A stretch of 64,000 nucleotides of DNA from Blepharisma stoltei (taxonomy: Eukaryota > Ciliophora > Heterotrichea > Heterotrichida > Blepharismidae): positions 496,001 to 560,000 of the forward strand of contig CAJZBQ010000047.1 in the NCBI GenBank assembly GCA_914767885.1. Reading direction: 5' to 3'. Of this stretch, positions 53,562 to 63,953 are shown piece by piece (position 1 is the first letter of the stretch; each line of letters opens with the position of its first letter). Both the position numbers and the translations under genes were made by a program. The notes beneath the pieces are model-generated. The model was given only the letters and a program-made list of their open reading frames with translations, was not told where the DNA came from and searched no databases.

Positions 53562-56500
53562 ATGTGCGACTTAAACGCAATCATAATTTCGATTTTAAGC
53601 AACGATCAAGCTGCCCGGCAACAAGGTGAAAACTTGTTGAAGAGCGCTTTTCAAGAAAACCCAGAGCATGCTTGCTATAATCTCCTAGCTTCTATGACAT
53701 CATCGAATGAAGATGTTTCAGGCTTGGCAGCAATTCTTTTGAAGAAAAAACTTATAGACGAAGGGATTTTGCAGAGATCTTCCAGACAATTCCATAGCCA
53801 ACTGAAAGATTCATTATTTTCTTTGATTTCTCCTGAAAAATCATTTTTATTCCTTAAAAGGCTTGCTGATGTTTTAGTTAATTTTTCCATTCTTGATGGA
53901 TGGGTAAATGAACTCATGAGCTTTATAGGGCAATGGAGTACACATCCTTCTCCAAATCTGAAGCAGTTTGCTATGTACTTATTTGAACTAGCCACTGAAT
54001 ATCAGCTAACTTTGGCCATTTTGAAAGAAAACGCAAACTCTGTGATGGGGATTCTATGGAACTCTTTGCAAGACCCAAATATATTCATAAAGCTTGCTGC
54101 AATCAAAACGATGCTGATTTTTATGATTTCTCTCAATGATGAATCAGTGATAACAAATTATGGCCAAGTTTTTGAGTGAACTATAAATATTATCAGTCAA
54201 GCTGTAGAGGATCCAAATTTAAATAGCGAACATTTAATAGGAGCTCTCAGAGTAGTTTCAGAAATAACTGATGCATATAAAAATTGCTGGGGAGATCTCA
54301 CCGAAAAGCTGGCTCTTCTAATGTCATCTATTTCAAAATCTCAAAAATTCGGCTGTGACTGCAGGTCAGGAGCAGTCGAAGTATTAACTACCCTCATCAA
54401 GAAAACCCCTGAAAATCTAAAAAATAATACTTTTTTCATACAAGAAACATTAGCCCTTGGCTTCAGCCTCTTAACAGAAATTGACTTCGCATTTGATATT
54501 GAAGGATGGAGCCAAGCAGACTCTGTAATAGGTCAAAATGAGCCATTCAGCTTGGGAAAAGAAATTCTTAGAGAATTATCTGTAAATCTGAGTAATGCTG
54601 TTTTTGCAGATGCAATGAAACTTATATCAGCCCACTTACAAGCTCAGCATTGGGCTAATCAGCATAGCGGAATTTTGGCGATTGGATTAATTGCAGAAGG
54701 CTGCCACAGTGCTATAAATGAAATTCTTCCTCAGCTTATGAATTCTCTCATCAGTTTCACAACTTCTGAATTGCCTAGACTTAAATGGGCAGCTCTTAGT
54801 GCAATAAGTACATTTTGCATTGAATTTGAACCAGATTTTCAAAAAGTTTATCAGTCCCAAATAATTGCAGCAATACTTAACTGCCTTGCTTTAGGGAATT
54901 TAGCAAAGGTGAAAAGTCAGGCAGCTATTTGCATTTCTGACTATGCAAAAGGGCTGCTATCGGATAGTGCAAATCCAAAAACAGAGCTGATTCCATATCT
55001 CCCAAGTCTAATTCAAGCATTTTTATCAATTTTTTCAGACCCTACAACAACTCCTTATTTGCAGACCCAAATTTTCAGTGCTTTGTCTATACTTGCAGAA
55101 ACTGCTGATACCGACTTTTCGCCTTACTATAGTCAAATAATTTTTGGAGTAAGAAACATCATCATATCTCCTGCAAACAGCATGGATGAAAAAGAAGTAA
55201 AAACCTACGCGATAAAATGTGCAGGAGCTATAATAGAAAGTGTTACTGGCTCACCTGAAAATTTTAAAGAAAATGTGAATTCTTTGCTATCTGAATTTTT
55301 AAACATAAGGAATATGTTGGATGAAGCAGATCCAATCCATCAAGCTATTAATGAAACTTTGCCACAATTTGCGCTGCATTTACAAGAAAATTTTGCTCCT
55401 TTTTTGCAAACTTTAATCGCGAAAATTCTTGAAAATGCTGACCAAGTTGTAGATATTCGATTAACTGATGTTGAAAGCGCTGACTCTTTGAGTGCGAATA
55501 AAAACATGAGGACTATTCAGTTTGAATTAAAAGGACTTGGAAGAAAACAGCTAGCTATTAGTACAACTTCACTTGAAAGCAAAATTCGGGCTTGCAAAAC
55601 TTTATATGGCTTAGTTGAATCACTAGGGCCACTATTTTCTCAATACGTAAGACAAACTGTTCTTATTACAACTAAATTAGTTTCATATAAATTCAATTCA
55701 GATATAAGAAAATTTGCCTTGAAAACAATATGTAGCTTGCCTAATTGTTGTGAAAATTCTCAACAAAGGGAATCTTTATTAATTCAAATAATTCCAACAA
55801 TCCTCGAAGCATTATCAAAGTTAAAAACGCAAGCTCCAGTCGAAATCCATAGGCAGCTAAAATCACTTTTAGGCTGTATGGAATCAGTCGAAAGTGTTGC
55901 TGTAATTAGCTTAGGCCAAGCTTATCAGCTTAGTGCTCTTCTCGCAGAATGCTTAAAAGACCTTTTCCAAAGAAAAATTGACAGATCCCAAGAAGTGTTA
56001 ATGACGTTTAGTGAAAAAATTTTGTCAGAGCTAGAAGATGATGAAAACGTTGATGATGAAATTTTGAAAAAAATTATGGAAATTGTTGGGAAAATGATGA
56101 AATCATTCAAAATCCAGTATCAGCCAATTTTTTCTGAGTTTTTTAAGAATGTTTTTGGCGAAATTTTATATAAGCAAAATGCTAATGAGAATGAAATTTT
56201 GAGCTCAATATGCATTTTCTGTGACTATATAGAAGCTACTGGAGATCTAATGATAATTAATGGAGCATCGCCACTTTTAGAACAATTTATACAAAAATCA
56301 TATCATAGTAATTCTGATATTAGACAGAGCTCGGTGTCTGGGATTGGAATTGTAGCTGAAATACGGGACTCAAGTATTTTTCCTGCTTATTTAGAAAAAG
56401 CTTTACAAGCTGTAAACTATATTTTAAGCCTTCCAGACTCAAAAAGTGAAGCTTTAATAACTTCAACTGAAAGCGCAACTGGAACACTTGGAAAAATCGC

Positions 56501-57214
56501 ATTGTATTATAGATCTGATCTCATTGGAAATTGGCTAAATATGCTACCTTTAAAGTCAGATCCTGAAGAAGCTAGAAACAGTCATGAACTTTTACTAACC
56601 CCCCACTTTAAATCGGATAAAATACATGTAAAATTTCCAATTTTTGAGTACTTGAGCCCACCTTTAAATTATCACAGTTTTTTTTTTCTATAGGAAAAAT
56701 TTAAAAGTAAAAGTAACTAATTTTTATAAAATTATTTTTGACCTAACTTAATGGGATAATTAAAAATGAGTCTCGGCCCGAGTATGACTGTCTGGTCAGG
56801 TAGCTTCGAACGCATATTTAATTATATCTGACAAGGTTTTTCCAACTCCGAAATGGGCAGGAACATTAGGTAAGAAATTCCAGCAGTTGTGGAGCCTAGC
56901 CCTAATCCGCTTTTATCTAGATTTACCTTGGAGGAAATAGGAGGAATCAAAGTTGGAAAGAGAAAGCCCACAAGGTCCGCAGACAATGCCCACACCGGTC
57001 GGCAAATCTCTAGCGCGAAACCGGGAGTCTGCCAGAAATTTACTTTTAAATTGGAACAGAATCTTTGCTTTAATTTATAGGTGGATTAAGAAATCTTGGG
57101 AACTTAAAAGAATTTGAACTTAAAATTAGGGATATTGTTGGAGAAATTAAAAAATTGCCTAATGAATATTTAACAGATGAAGGGAGAAATATTATCTTGC
57201 AGAGTTATTTATAA
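53562..57214 (+). CDS. IPO5: Importin-5 / karyopherin beta-3 homologue
   Basis: ATG 53562 (MCDLNAIIISILSNDQAARQ). HEAT repeats throughout; the region SDPTTTPYLQTQ, the acidic insert LEDDENVDDE, and NYILSLPDSKSEALITSTES ... GNWLNMLPLKSDPEEA are characteristic of IPO5/Kap121. TGA is Trp in VFE-W-TINII. Removing 56598-57079 joins HELLL to GGLRNLGNLKEF in frame and supplies the normal C-terminus to TAA 57212-57214; about 1056 residues. It carries ribosomal proteins and histones into the nucleus with Ran. Confidence 0.92.
56598..57079. mobile_element. IES with TTTAAATT-type MITE and nested GC-rich segment, 482 bp
   Basis: TA at 56596-56597 and 57078-57079. The left part (CCCCCACTTTAAATCGG, then CCCACCTTTAAATTATC 70 bp on) copies the arrangement of the Pogo-type MITE end but with TTTAAATT in place of the CCGTGAG core. 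The middle (about 56770-57050) is GC-rich and unrelated. Excision keeps importin in frame. Confidence 0.75.
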
Positions 57215-57282
57215 TTAATAAAGGTGAAAATCACATTAACTTGACCTTAGGTATTTTTAATTAAAATTTTAAATTACATAAA

Positions 57283-58728
57283 ATGAGCAATTTAATAGAT
57301 ACTTTATGTGAAAAGTTAGGCATACAAGTCAGTTTGGAAGATCCAAACTACCTAATTGGCAGAGAGTCATTTAAAAAGCGAATCTCTGTAATTGAGCAAA
57401 CTATCAAAAATCTTGATTCATTGTGCTCAAAATTATCCTACAAAAGCCCAGAGCCTCCTAAATGAAGATCTAACTTTTTGCCTCCAAACTTCCCTAATGA
57501 AGATTTTTGTTTACTCCCCCTTTAAATTGAGCAAAATACTAATAAAAATCGATTTTTGGGATACTTTAACCCCCCTTTAAATTCGAACGCGCAATTAAAA
57601 TGAAGTGCTCTAGTAAGGTAGTTCCCTTATTTGGACTTTTTAAAGGGAACTACAGTTCTTCTGAGAGCTTGCCTATAATAGATGTCATCCATTGGCACTG
57701 AGCGACAGGGAAGAGTGTTTTTTGAAGTAGGAGAAATGGGGTTCTAACGATGGTGTAGCTGCCCATCCGTTGCTCAGAGCGGAGCTCGCTTCTCATAAAA
57801 GGCTTCAGAAAACAGAATATCAAAACTATTTAAGGGTAATCTTACTAACTAACTCCAAAAAGTTTTTTAATAGAAAAATTTTATATGAAAAAAATGCTAA
57901 TTAGCTTTGGCAAAGTTAACACTTAGTCGATTAAATTTTTTAAAATAAAAATTAACCTCACTTCAAATTGGAACAGTATTTTACGTTTAAAATTAAAGAG
58001 AGGAGTTTAGATCGAGATGACCCTACCAATTTTTTATCTATCTCAACTGAAACTAAGATAGTTGAGGGTGTAATTATAAAGACAGTTAAAGTTCCAATGT
58101 TAAATAAGCGGCAAAAAGAAAATTCAGTGTCAGAAGAGTCAGAAGAATCAGATAAGTCAAGCTCAAGCTTTGAATATTTATAGAATTAAATTATAACAGG
58201 GTTTTTAGGGATTATTCCAGCTCCCTCGCCATCCCAGGGATGGCCTCGCTCTTGCCTTAGAGCTATTCTAGCAGCTGTTCTTTTACCTCTGACATAACTA
58301 AAAGATGGTCTTTCGGGAGATCGCCTACTTATCTTCTGGGTCTCACCAAACAACAAAGATTCCCTCAGCCTCCGACTGTGATCAGAGAATGGTAAACCAT
58401 CCTTGCTTCCTCCATGGCCTGCCCGAGTCGTTTCTCAGGCTCGGTAATGCTCTCATGAGTGCTTAAGGGCATTCACCAGCAGGTACATCTTCAAGCAAGA
58501 AAAAAAGGTCGAGGGTCAGCCCCTTGAAAAAAATCCCATTCTGGAGAATTATCACCATGTGTTTCCTCTTCCATGGGTCAAGATCAACTCTCGGAAGACC
58601 AGAGTCCACGTCAGATCACGTCATTTAATAATTCTTTTGAATATGAAGAAGAAGAAGATAATAATAGCTACATTTCTCCGCAAGATTTCGAGGAGCTAGC
58701 AAGGGTTTTGAAATTTAATGACTTCTAA
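57283..58728 (+). CDS. Hypothetical protein interrupted by two IESs
   Basis: Three parts: MSNLIDTLCEKLGIQVSLED to about EDFCL; then FKIKERSLDRDDPTNFLSIS to SSSFEY; then EEEEDNNSYISPQDFEELAR ending DF and TAA. Removing 58177-58643 is exact and in frame. For the first insertion the MITE ends (TA 57512-57513 and 57977-57978) leave the frame off by one, while TA 57495-57496 with 57982-57983 keeps it. Helical N-terminus, acidic Ser-rich middle; function unknown. The stop TAA coincides with the border of the next MITE. Confidence 0.6.
57497..57983. mobile_element. IES with TTTAAATT-type MITE and nested hairpin
   Basis: The left end TTACTCCCCCTTTAAATTGA, then CCCCCCTTTAAATTCGAAC 60 bp on, shows the double-motif end. 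The right end has CTCACTTCAAATTGGAAC. A nested segment around 57610-57650 holds GTAGTTCCCTT and AAGGGAACTAC as a hairpin. Borders are inferred from the host frame. Confidence 0.6.
58177..58643. mobile_element. IES, SINE-like, 467 bp
   Basis: Flanked by CTTTGAATAT and CTTTTGAATAT, a target-site-duplication-like repeat, with TA at 58175-58176 and 58642-58643. GC-richer insert without ORF or MITE ends (for example GCCATCCCAGGGATGGC). Excision joins SSFEY to EEEED in frame. Confidence 0.75.
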
Positions 58729-59117
58729 CTCCCCCCCCCCCCTCCGTGAGCGAACAAAAAAATTTTGTTCGCTCACGGAGGGGGGGTTAATTTTTTTTTT
58801 TTAAAAAAAATTTATATATAAATTTTATAAAAAATATTTTTTTCGAAATTTAAAAAAATCCTAATTTGCAAAAATTGGGAAGCAAATATTAATTTAATTT
58901 GCAAAATTTATGTTTTAAAAACGCAATTTGTTTAAAATTAAACAGAATTAGCTCTAGATTTCATTATACTAATTATCACTTATATATCAAAATTTTTTTC
59001 CATTAAAATTTTTTCTATTAAAAAAATTTTTGTTCACTCACGGAGGGTGGGTTTTTGGTCAAAAAATGGCGATTTTTCTAATGGTTTTGTTCGCTCACGG
59101 AGGGGGGGGGGGGAGTA
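58728..59117. mobile_element. Pogo-type MITE, 390 bp, near-identical to 23.2-kb copy
   Basis: TA at 58726-58727 and 59116-59117. Hairpin end left (CCTCCGTGAGCGAAC with complement), double-motif end right (GTTCACTCACGGAGGG, GTTCGCTCACGGAGGG). It falls on the stop codon of the upstream gene and 26 bp before the Rab ATG. Excision recreates a TAA. Confidence 0.93.
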
Positions 59118-59142
59118 AGAGAAAAATAATAATCTATTAGAA

Positions 59143-60021
59143 ATGGCGACTAAAAGGTATCAGCAGAAGATTATCGTGCTAGGAGACTCAGGGGTGGGGA
59201 AAACTTCTTTATTGAATCGTTATGTGCGCCAAGAATTTTCTCAAAATTATCGAGCTACTATTGGAGCAGACTTTTTATCGAAAGAAATTACAGTAGATGA
59301 TAGACATATTTCTCTTCAATTATGGGACACAGCAGGTCAAGAGCGTTTTCAATCTCTTGGAATGGCATTTTATCGAGGTGCAGATTGCTGTCTCTTAGTT
59401 TATGATATGACAAATCTAAAGTCCTTCCAAAGTCTTGCTAATTGGAGAGATGAATTTTTGAAGCAATCTTCTCCTAATGATCCTGCAACTTTTCCATTCA
59501 TTGTTTTAGGAAACAAAAGCGATTTAGTCAATGAGAGAGTAGTTTCTGAAGCAATGGCTCAGCAATGGGCAAAAGAAAATGATTTAATATTAATCGAAGT
59601 CTCTGCTAAAGAAGGGAAAAGCGTAGAAGAAGGCTTTCAAGAAGGTGCAAGAAAAGCTATGAAGAGAGAACAGCAATCTCAACCAATTTTAAAACCTGCT
59701 ATCAACTTACTCACCTCTTTTAAATTAGAATAAAATATTTGTTTAATTTGCATTTTTGGGTGCTTTAATTTAAATTGGATAATTTTTTTTAATAGGGAAA
59801 TTTTATCGATGAACTAATTTATAATATCACTTTTGACCGAATTTAATAATCAAAATGCAAATAGAATGCTATTTAAACAGTTCTCATTTTTCATAACAAT
59901 CGATCAATCTTTTTATATAATTCTTTATTAAAAAAATAGCCCTTCTTTAGTTCCTTTTAAAGGGGGAGAGTTAAAGAAGAATAACCAAACTGCAGGGAAA
60001 AAGAAATCATGCTGTAAGTAA
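59143..60021 (+). CDS. Rab7-like small GTPase with IES before the prenylated tail
   Basis: GTPase motifs: GDSGVGKTS (P-loop), RATIGADF (switch I), [13 protein letters not shown] (switch II), GNKSDL, EVSAKEG. Best fit is Rab7, the late-endosome/lysosome Rab. The unprocessed frame ends LLTSFKLE without cysteines. Removing 59710-59973 joins PAIN-L to [15 protein letters not shown] and a TAA at 60019-60021, restoring a basic linker and a Cys-Cys geranylgeranylation site. About 205 residues, the usual size. Confidence 0.93.
59710..59973. mobile_element. IES: TTTAAATT-type MITE in Rab gene, 264 bp
   Basis: TA at 59708-59709 and 59972-59973. Left end CTCACCTCTTTTAAATTAGA, then GCTTTAATTTAAATTGG 55 bp later; right end CCTTTTAAAGGGGGAGAGTTA. 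Shares layout with the insertions at 56598 and 57497. Excision restores the Rab C-terminus in frame. Confidence 0.88.
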
Positions 60022-60030
60022 TTTAACAAA

Positions 60031-60540
60031 TTAATTATTTTGATACGAGTGCTTAAGACGGGTAATTTTTGTTTTTATGCTTTCTGTAGCCCTTGAGGGT
60101 GAAAAGTGGACAGATCGTTTTAATTTAACTTGCCTCGGCAAGCTTGAGGATAAATGTAGCTCTCTTTGCTTGATAGAGATATGATTTCTTTTCATAATGC
60201 TAGTCAGAAGCATAGGCTGTGGCTTTGTCATGTCTAGTTTACGATTATCAAAAGTAGATGCAAATTTTGTATTTAAAACCGGTGATAAGCTTTTTATTCT
60301 CTCTGTTTTTGGAGATTCCCTCAGAAGCAATTTTAATTTTTCTGAGATTATGGGTGCTGGCTTATAAATTTTCTTCAAATCTTTATCAGGTATGGACTCA
60401 TTTCTATATACAATTTCTTTATCCGTATTTCTCCTATTAGCAAATCTTTTTCTTTTTACTTCCAAAAACGTGCTGTGTCTCTGTGTTGGCCTCAATTTTG
60501 CCTCTAATTCCCCTACATTATCAGAAAATTCAATATGCAT
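60031..60540 (-). CDS. Basic hypothetical protein
   Basis: 169 residues, ATG 60540 (MHIEFSDNVGELEAKLRPTQ). Lys/Arg/Ser-rich with motifs such as RSVHFSPSRATES and RIKSLSPVLNTKF, probably disordered and phosphorylated. Ends 10 bp from the convergent Rab gene. No family recognised. An upstream exon beyond the 60.5-61.0 kb insertion is possible. Confidence 0.6.
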   Translation of the reverse strand: MHIEFSDNVGELEAKLRPTQRHSTFLEVKRKRFANRRNTDKEIVYRNESIPDKDLKKIYKPAPIISEKLKLLLRESPKTERIKSLSPVLNTKFASTFDNRKLDMTKPQPMLLTSIMKRNHISIKQRELHLSSSLPRQVKLKRSVHFSPSRATESIKTKITRLKHSYQNN

Positions 60541-61176
60541 TAAAAGGCAGTAACGTTAGATCCGCCCTCTTATGGCGGTTACCCATAAATATCTGCGTAT
60601 GGTTTTGGAGCCTCAAGTTCGTTGATCCTAAACGAGGGACTTGAGCATAAATCCGCTGTTTGTGTAATGATATAATGGACAGTTACTTGAGACTACTTTT
60701 CGACAGCATCACCCAAGCGAGTAAGCGCGTGATATTTTTCTAGATAACCTGAAAAAGGGAGAAAAATTACAAAAGATAGAGGTGGTCTTCCAGCAAGTTC
60801 CCTAAATGGAGATCTAAGTAGAAGTAGGAGGCAGGATATGGTTTAATACGTGGCGAAGTGGCTTAATTGGAAAATAATGGTGCTCAGCAACGGTCTTCAG
60901 GCCCAGTATTGAAAAGCAGAGGTTTCGGCCTGGGCTTAGAGGTACCAGAGGCGGACACTCACCAATTCGCTTGAGTTATCACACAGCTTCTAACGAAGCT
61001 GTGCGGAATGCCGCTCATTGTAGTGGAGACTTAAATATTTAGCATCCTTTAATGTAAACGCAATCAGAAAATTCTGTTCCATGCCATTTGATCAGAACTA
61101 TTTGCTCCTCAGAAATTTGGCTGACATTTTTTCTCGTGAGGTATATGCTTGGAAAAAATAGTCAATTTTTAATCAA
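60541..61176. mobile_element. Intergenic GC-richer SINE-like element with Pol III A/B-box words
   Basis: About 60545-61040 is GC-richer than its flanks. TGGCTTAATTGG at 60859-60870 fits the tRNA A-box consensus exactly, and GGTTTCGGCCT at 60921-60931 resembles a B-box at normal spacing. A strong hairpin, CACAGCTTC-TAAC-GAAGCTGTG, lies at 60982-61003. It could be a tRNA-derived SINE or a structured RNA gene. No tRNA cloverleaf could be closed by eye. Confidence 0.45.
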
Positions 61177-61551
61177 ATGTCTCACCAGGATAAATTTCTA
61201 CCAAATATCGCAGAGGAAATGTTTTACTGACAAAATATCCAGATGAAAAAGCGTGTACCCGAAAATTCATTTAAAGCATTGCTATCTGAGTCTTTATCTA
61301 TTGTGATGGATTTTGATAATAAAGGATGGTCTGGAAGCTTCTTGCCTTTTATGACAGAATATATTTGCCAAGGCAATAAAGGTGGCTTTGTGTGGAAAAT
61401 ATTTATAGCCTGAGTCTCCTTTTTACTCGGGCTATGCCGAGGTCTCTCGACATCAGAAGTGCAGTTGGTTTTACTAGCAAATGTTGTAAAGCCAACTCCC
61501 TTACGACATCGGGATAATCCAAGCCAAAAGGAGGCTCGGGCTATACAGTAA
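61177..61551 (+). CDS. Small hypothetical protein with IES near its end
   Basis: ATG 61177 (MSHQDKFLPNIAEEMFYW), TGA as Trp. After removing 61408-61545 the frame ends VWKIFIQ-TAA (61549-61551), about 78 residues. Aromatic-rich helical segment (GWSGSFLPFMTEYICQG). No known family. The unprocessed frame would run into the palindrome. Confidence 0.5.
61408..61545. mobile_element. TATAGCC-family palindromic IES, 138 bp
   Basis: Ends TATAGCCTGAGTCTCCTTTT and AAAAGGAGGCTCGGGCTATA are inverted repeats. Inner hairpin GTTGGTTTTACTAGC / GCAAATGTTGTAAAGCCAAC. TA at 61406-61407 and 61544-61545. Same family as 9612-9644 and 33279-33452. Confidence 0.8.
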
Positions 61552-61674
61552 ATGGTTCTTCCATTGTTTAACGATTATAATGTGACTAATCATATTCTCA
61601 GATTTGAATTAGTAAAATATATTTCTGTAGGTTTATTTACTGCTATTTACCTTATAAAAATAGAGAAACCATAT

Positions 61675-62637
61675 TTACTTCTTATTAGTAAGTCTCTCAA
61701 ACATAGTTTTTACCATCTTTTTCGTATCAAATTTCAGCCTATGTCCCCAATCTCTTTCTGCAACGCTTCCATCAGTTCCATCAGGCCAGCTTTTCACGAT
61801 TGGATCTCTATAATCTGGCTTGTACTCCACTTCTCCAGGTAGCCATCTTAAGACTTCATTGACATAATCCCCTACACTCACTCCACAAGATGCCATTGTA
61901 TAGCTTCTTGCCGTCAGTCTGCTATTTGGAGCTTGCATAAATTGGCTTACAGCGTCAATTAAGTCATCTAAATAAATTAAAGGCATTTTGGTTTCAGGAG
62001 TTACTGGGATTACAGTTTTTCCAGTTTTTAAGAGATCATAAAACATAGTCACGGTAAATGCAGCTGAGCCACCACCAGGGGCGCCTTCAGAGGTGACTAT
62101 TGGGATACGCAAACTTCGAAAATCAACTCCATGTTTCAGGTTATAATATTCTCCAATGAGTTCTAAATGAACTTTAGTGATTCCATAAATTGTGGAAGGT
62201 CTTTGGATTTCAAGGTTTCCTGGGATTTTTGGAGTCGAAGCTCCAAACGACGCAATGGAAGATGCTGCGAAAAATTGAGCATTATGAATCCTAGCTTGCT
62301 CTAAAATATGATGAAGCCCTTGAATATTCAATTTCAAGGCCAGCTTAGGGTTCAATTCACTAGGTGCACTAAGAGTAGAAGCCAAATGGTAAATAATTGT
62401 AGGTTTGTATTCAGCAAATAGCTCTTCGACACGATTGTTATCTAAAACATCAAGTTGCTGGAAACGGGTGTTTTTATCCCAGCCAGATGATGGCTCTTTC
62501 AAGTCAGTAGCCAAAACATTTTCGAGTCCATAAGTTTGTTGAGCTCTGGTTAAAAGTTTTGAACCAATTTGGCCTGCTGCACCAGTGAAAATTACTCTAG
62601 CTGTAGAGAATTTTCTCATCGCTGCGTTCATTACCAT
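61675..62637 (-). CDS. TDH: L-threonine 3-dehydrogenase (NAD-dependent, SDR/epimerase type)
   Basis: ATG 62637 (MVMNAAMRKFSTARVIFTGA), with a short basic start likely to be mitochondrial targeting. Extended-SDR features: GAAGQIGSKL (GxxGxxG), YHLASTLSA, ASSIASFGAS, and the catalytic YGITK (YxxxK). SEGAPGGGSAAFTVTMFYDLL and the end RDWGHRLKFDTKKMV are typical of mitochondrial TDH. Oxidises threonine to 2-amino-3-ketobutyrate. About 320 residues, single exon. Confidence 0.95.
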   Translation of the reverse strand: MVMNAAMRKFSTARVIFTGAAGQIGSKLLTRAQQTYGLENVLATDLKEPSSGWDKNTRFQQLDVLDNNRVEELFAEYKPTIIYHLASTLSAPSELNPKLALKLNIQGLHHILEQARIHNAQFFAASSIASFGASTPKIPGNLEIQRPSTIYGITKVHLELIGEYYNLKHGVDFRSLRIPIVTSEGAPGGGSAAFTVTMFYDLLKTGKTVIPVTPETKMPLIYLDDLIDAVSQFMQAPNSRLTARSYTMASCGVSVGDYVNEVLRWLPGEVEYKPDYRDPIVKSWPDGTDGSVAERDWGHRLKFDTKKMVKTMFERLTNKK

Positions 62638-63953
62638 TATTATTATATATAATTGCACTCTCAACACAAATAATTGCATAAGTTGCTTAGGCACTTTCCC
62701 TAGCAACCGAAAAAAAATGCACTATTTATCCAAGCGAGAAAAAAAATTACAATTTGGTGTTGGGGCTAATTAGAAATCCTAAAACATAAAGATTGTGATC
62801 AATGCTATGAATCATGCCCAACTTGGATGCTGCCAGACCACTGCCAAAGGCCCTTTAAGCGTTTTTAAGTTCATGCAGCTATTAGATACTAATTAAATTA
62901 AAAAGGAGAATGTTTAGCTAATTATGGAATCATATTCTGAAATATAACGCTCCTAGTGACTTCTTTTATTGCATATTATGATAAAAAAATTGGAGTATAT
63001 AAATTCTTATATTAATTAATCCAGAATCAAGCTAGTGATTATTGTACCACTATCGAACCTAACTTTATAAGTAACTTCTAACAAATATTACTATCATTCG
63101 ATTTGGAGGAATAGTTGAAATTGTAAATTGGCTATAGTTTAGTTTGAAGCAAAAAATTGTATGACAATCTTTATCTATTTAATTTCAAATTGTATGGCTC
63201 GAGATTATTAAATAATAAGCATTCATTTAATAAAAATTGAAATATTGCTGCAGTATGTGACTTTGAGTGCAATAGCGCATTTTTTGGAAGAAAGGCGCTA
63301 TATCTTCCCCTGTTGAGATATTGCTATCACTGCAAGGCAGAAATTGCTTATCATCCCGGTATCAATTAACCTTAGAAGGCTAGAAAAGGAAGTCTAGCGA
63401 TACATTATAAGGGTTAATGTGATCTCAGATGAGACTTTGGGGCTGTAGCTTTACAAGTCGCTGTGTAATGAATCAGCAAGGAGTAGACCATCTAAGTGAA
63501 GGATAGGAATACGCCCACAGCTCATCAGATTCAAGCAGAGGAATCACAAGATTATTGGACCTAATTAATCAAATTCATGCACTGAGGCCAAGATAATAGG
63601 TAAGATGTGAAGACCAAGCTATCTTACTATCCTTACTGATGGTTAAAGCAATCTTTTATATACTAGATCAAATTTATTCAAAGATTCATTTATTTAATAT
63701 TTTGGAATAGCTCGAGCTATTGCACTGAACACTTACGAGTTCAATTAATGAAATCTCAAATAAGTTAATAAAAATTATATAATTCAAATAAATGTGATCT
63801 GATTTCTTATGAAAGAATAGCTGGCTTCATTTAAGTCACTCATTGGCAAATCATCAAAAATTATTACATAATTAAGCATCATATTTCTAATTTTATTTAA
63901 ATTGATTAAGTTATTTTTTTTTAATCTGTTTAATTTTTGTATAATTCCCATTT
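62638..63953. other. Long intergenic region
   Basis: Around 62717-62857 a short plus-strand reading (MHYLSKREKKLQF, then DQCYESCPTWMLPDHCQRPF) could be a small Cys-rich gene if a 17-nt GT..AG segment is spliced; weak. At about 63260-63640 a GC-richer block resembles the SINE-like insertions elsewhere (words GGCGCTATATC, AGTCTAGCGATAC). The remainder is AT-rich without features. Confidence 0.35.

Noticed and set aside
60845-60960. A tRNA gene
   Set aside because: The A-box fits, but no acceptor stem or anticodon arm could be closed by eye, so only a tRNA-related element is claimed.
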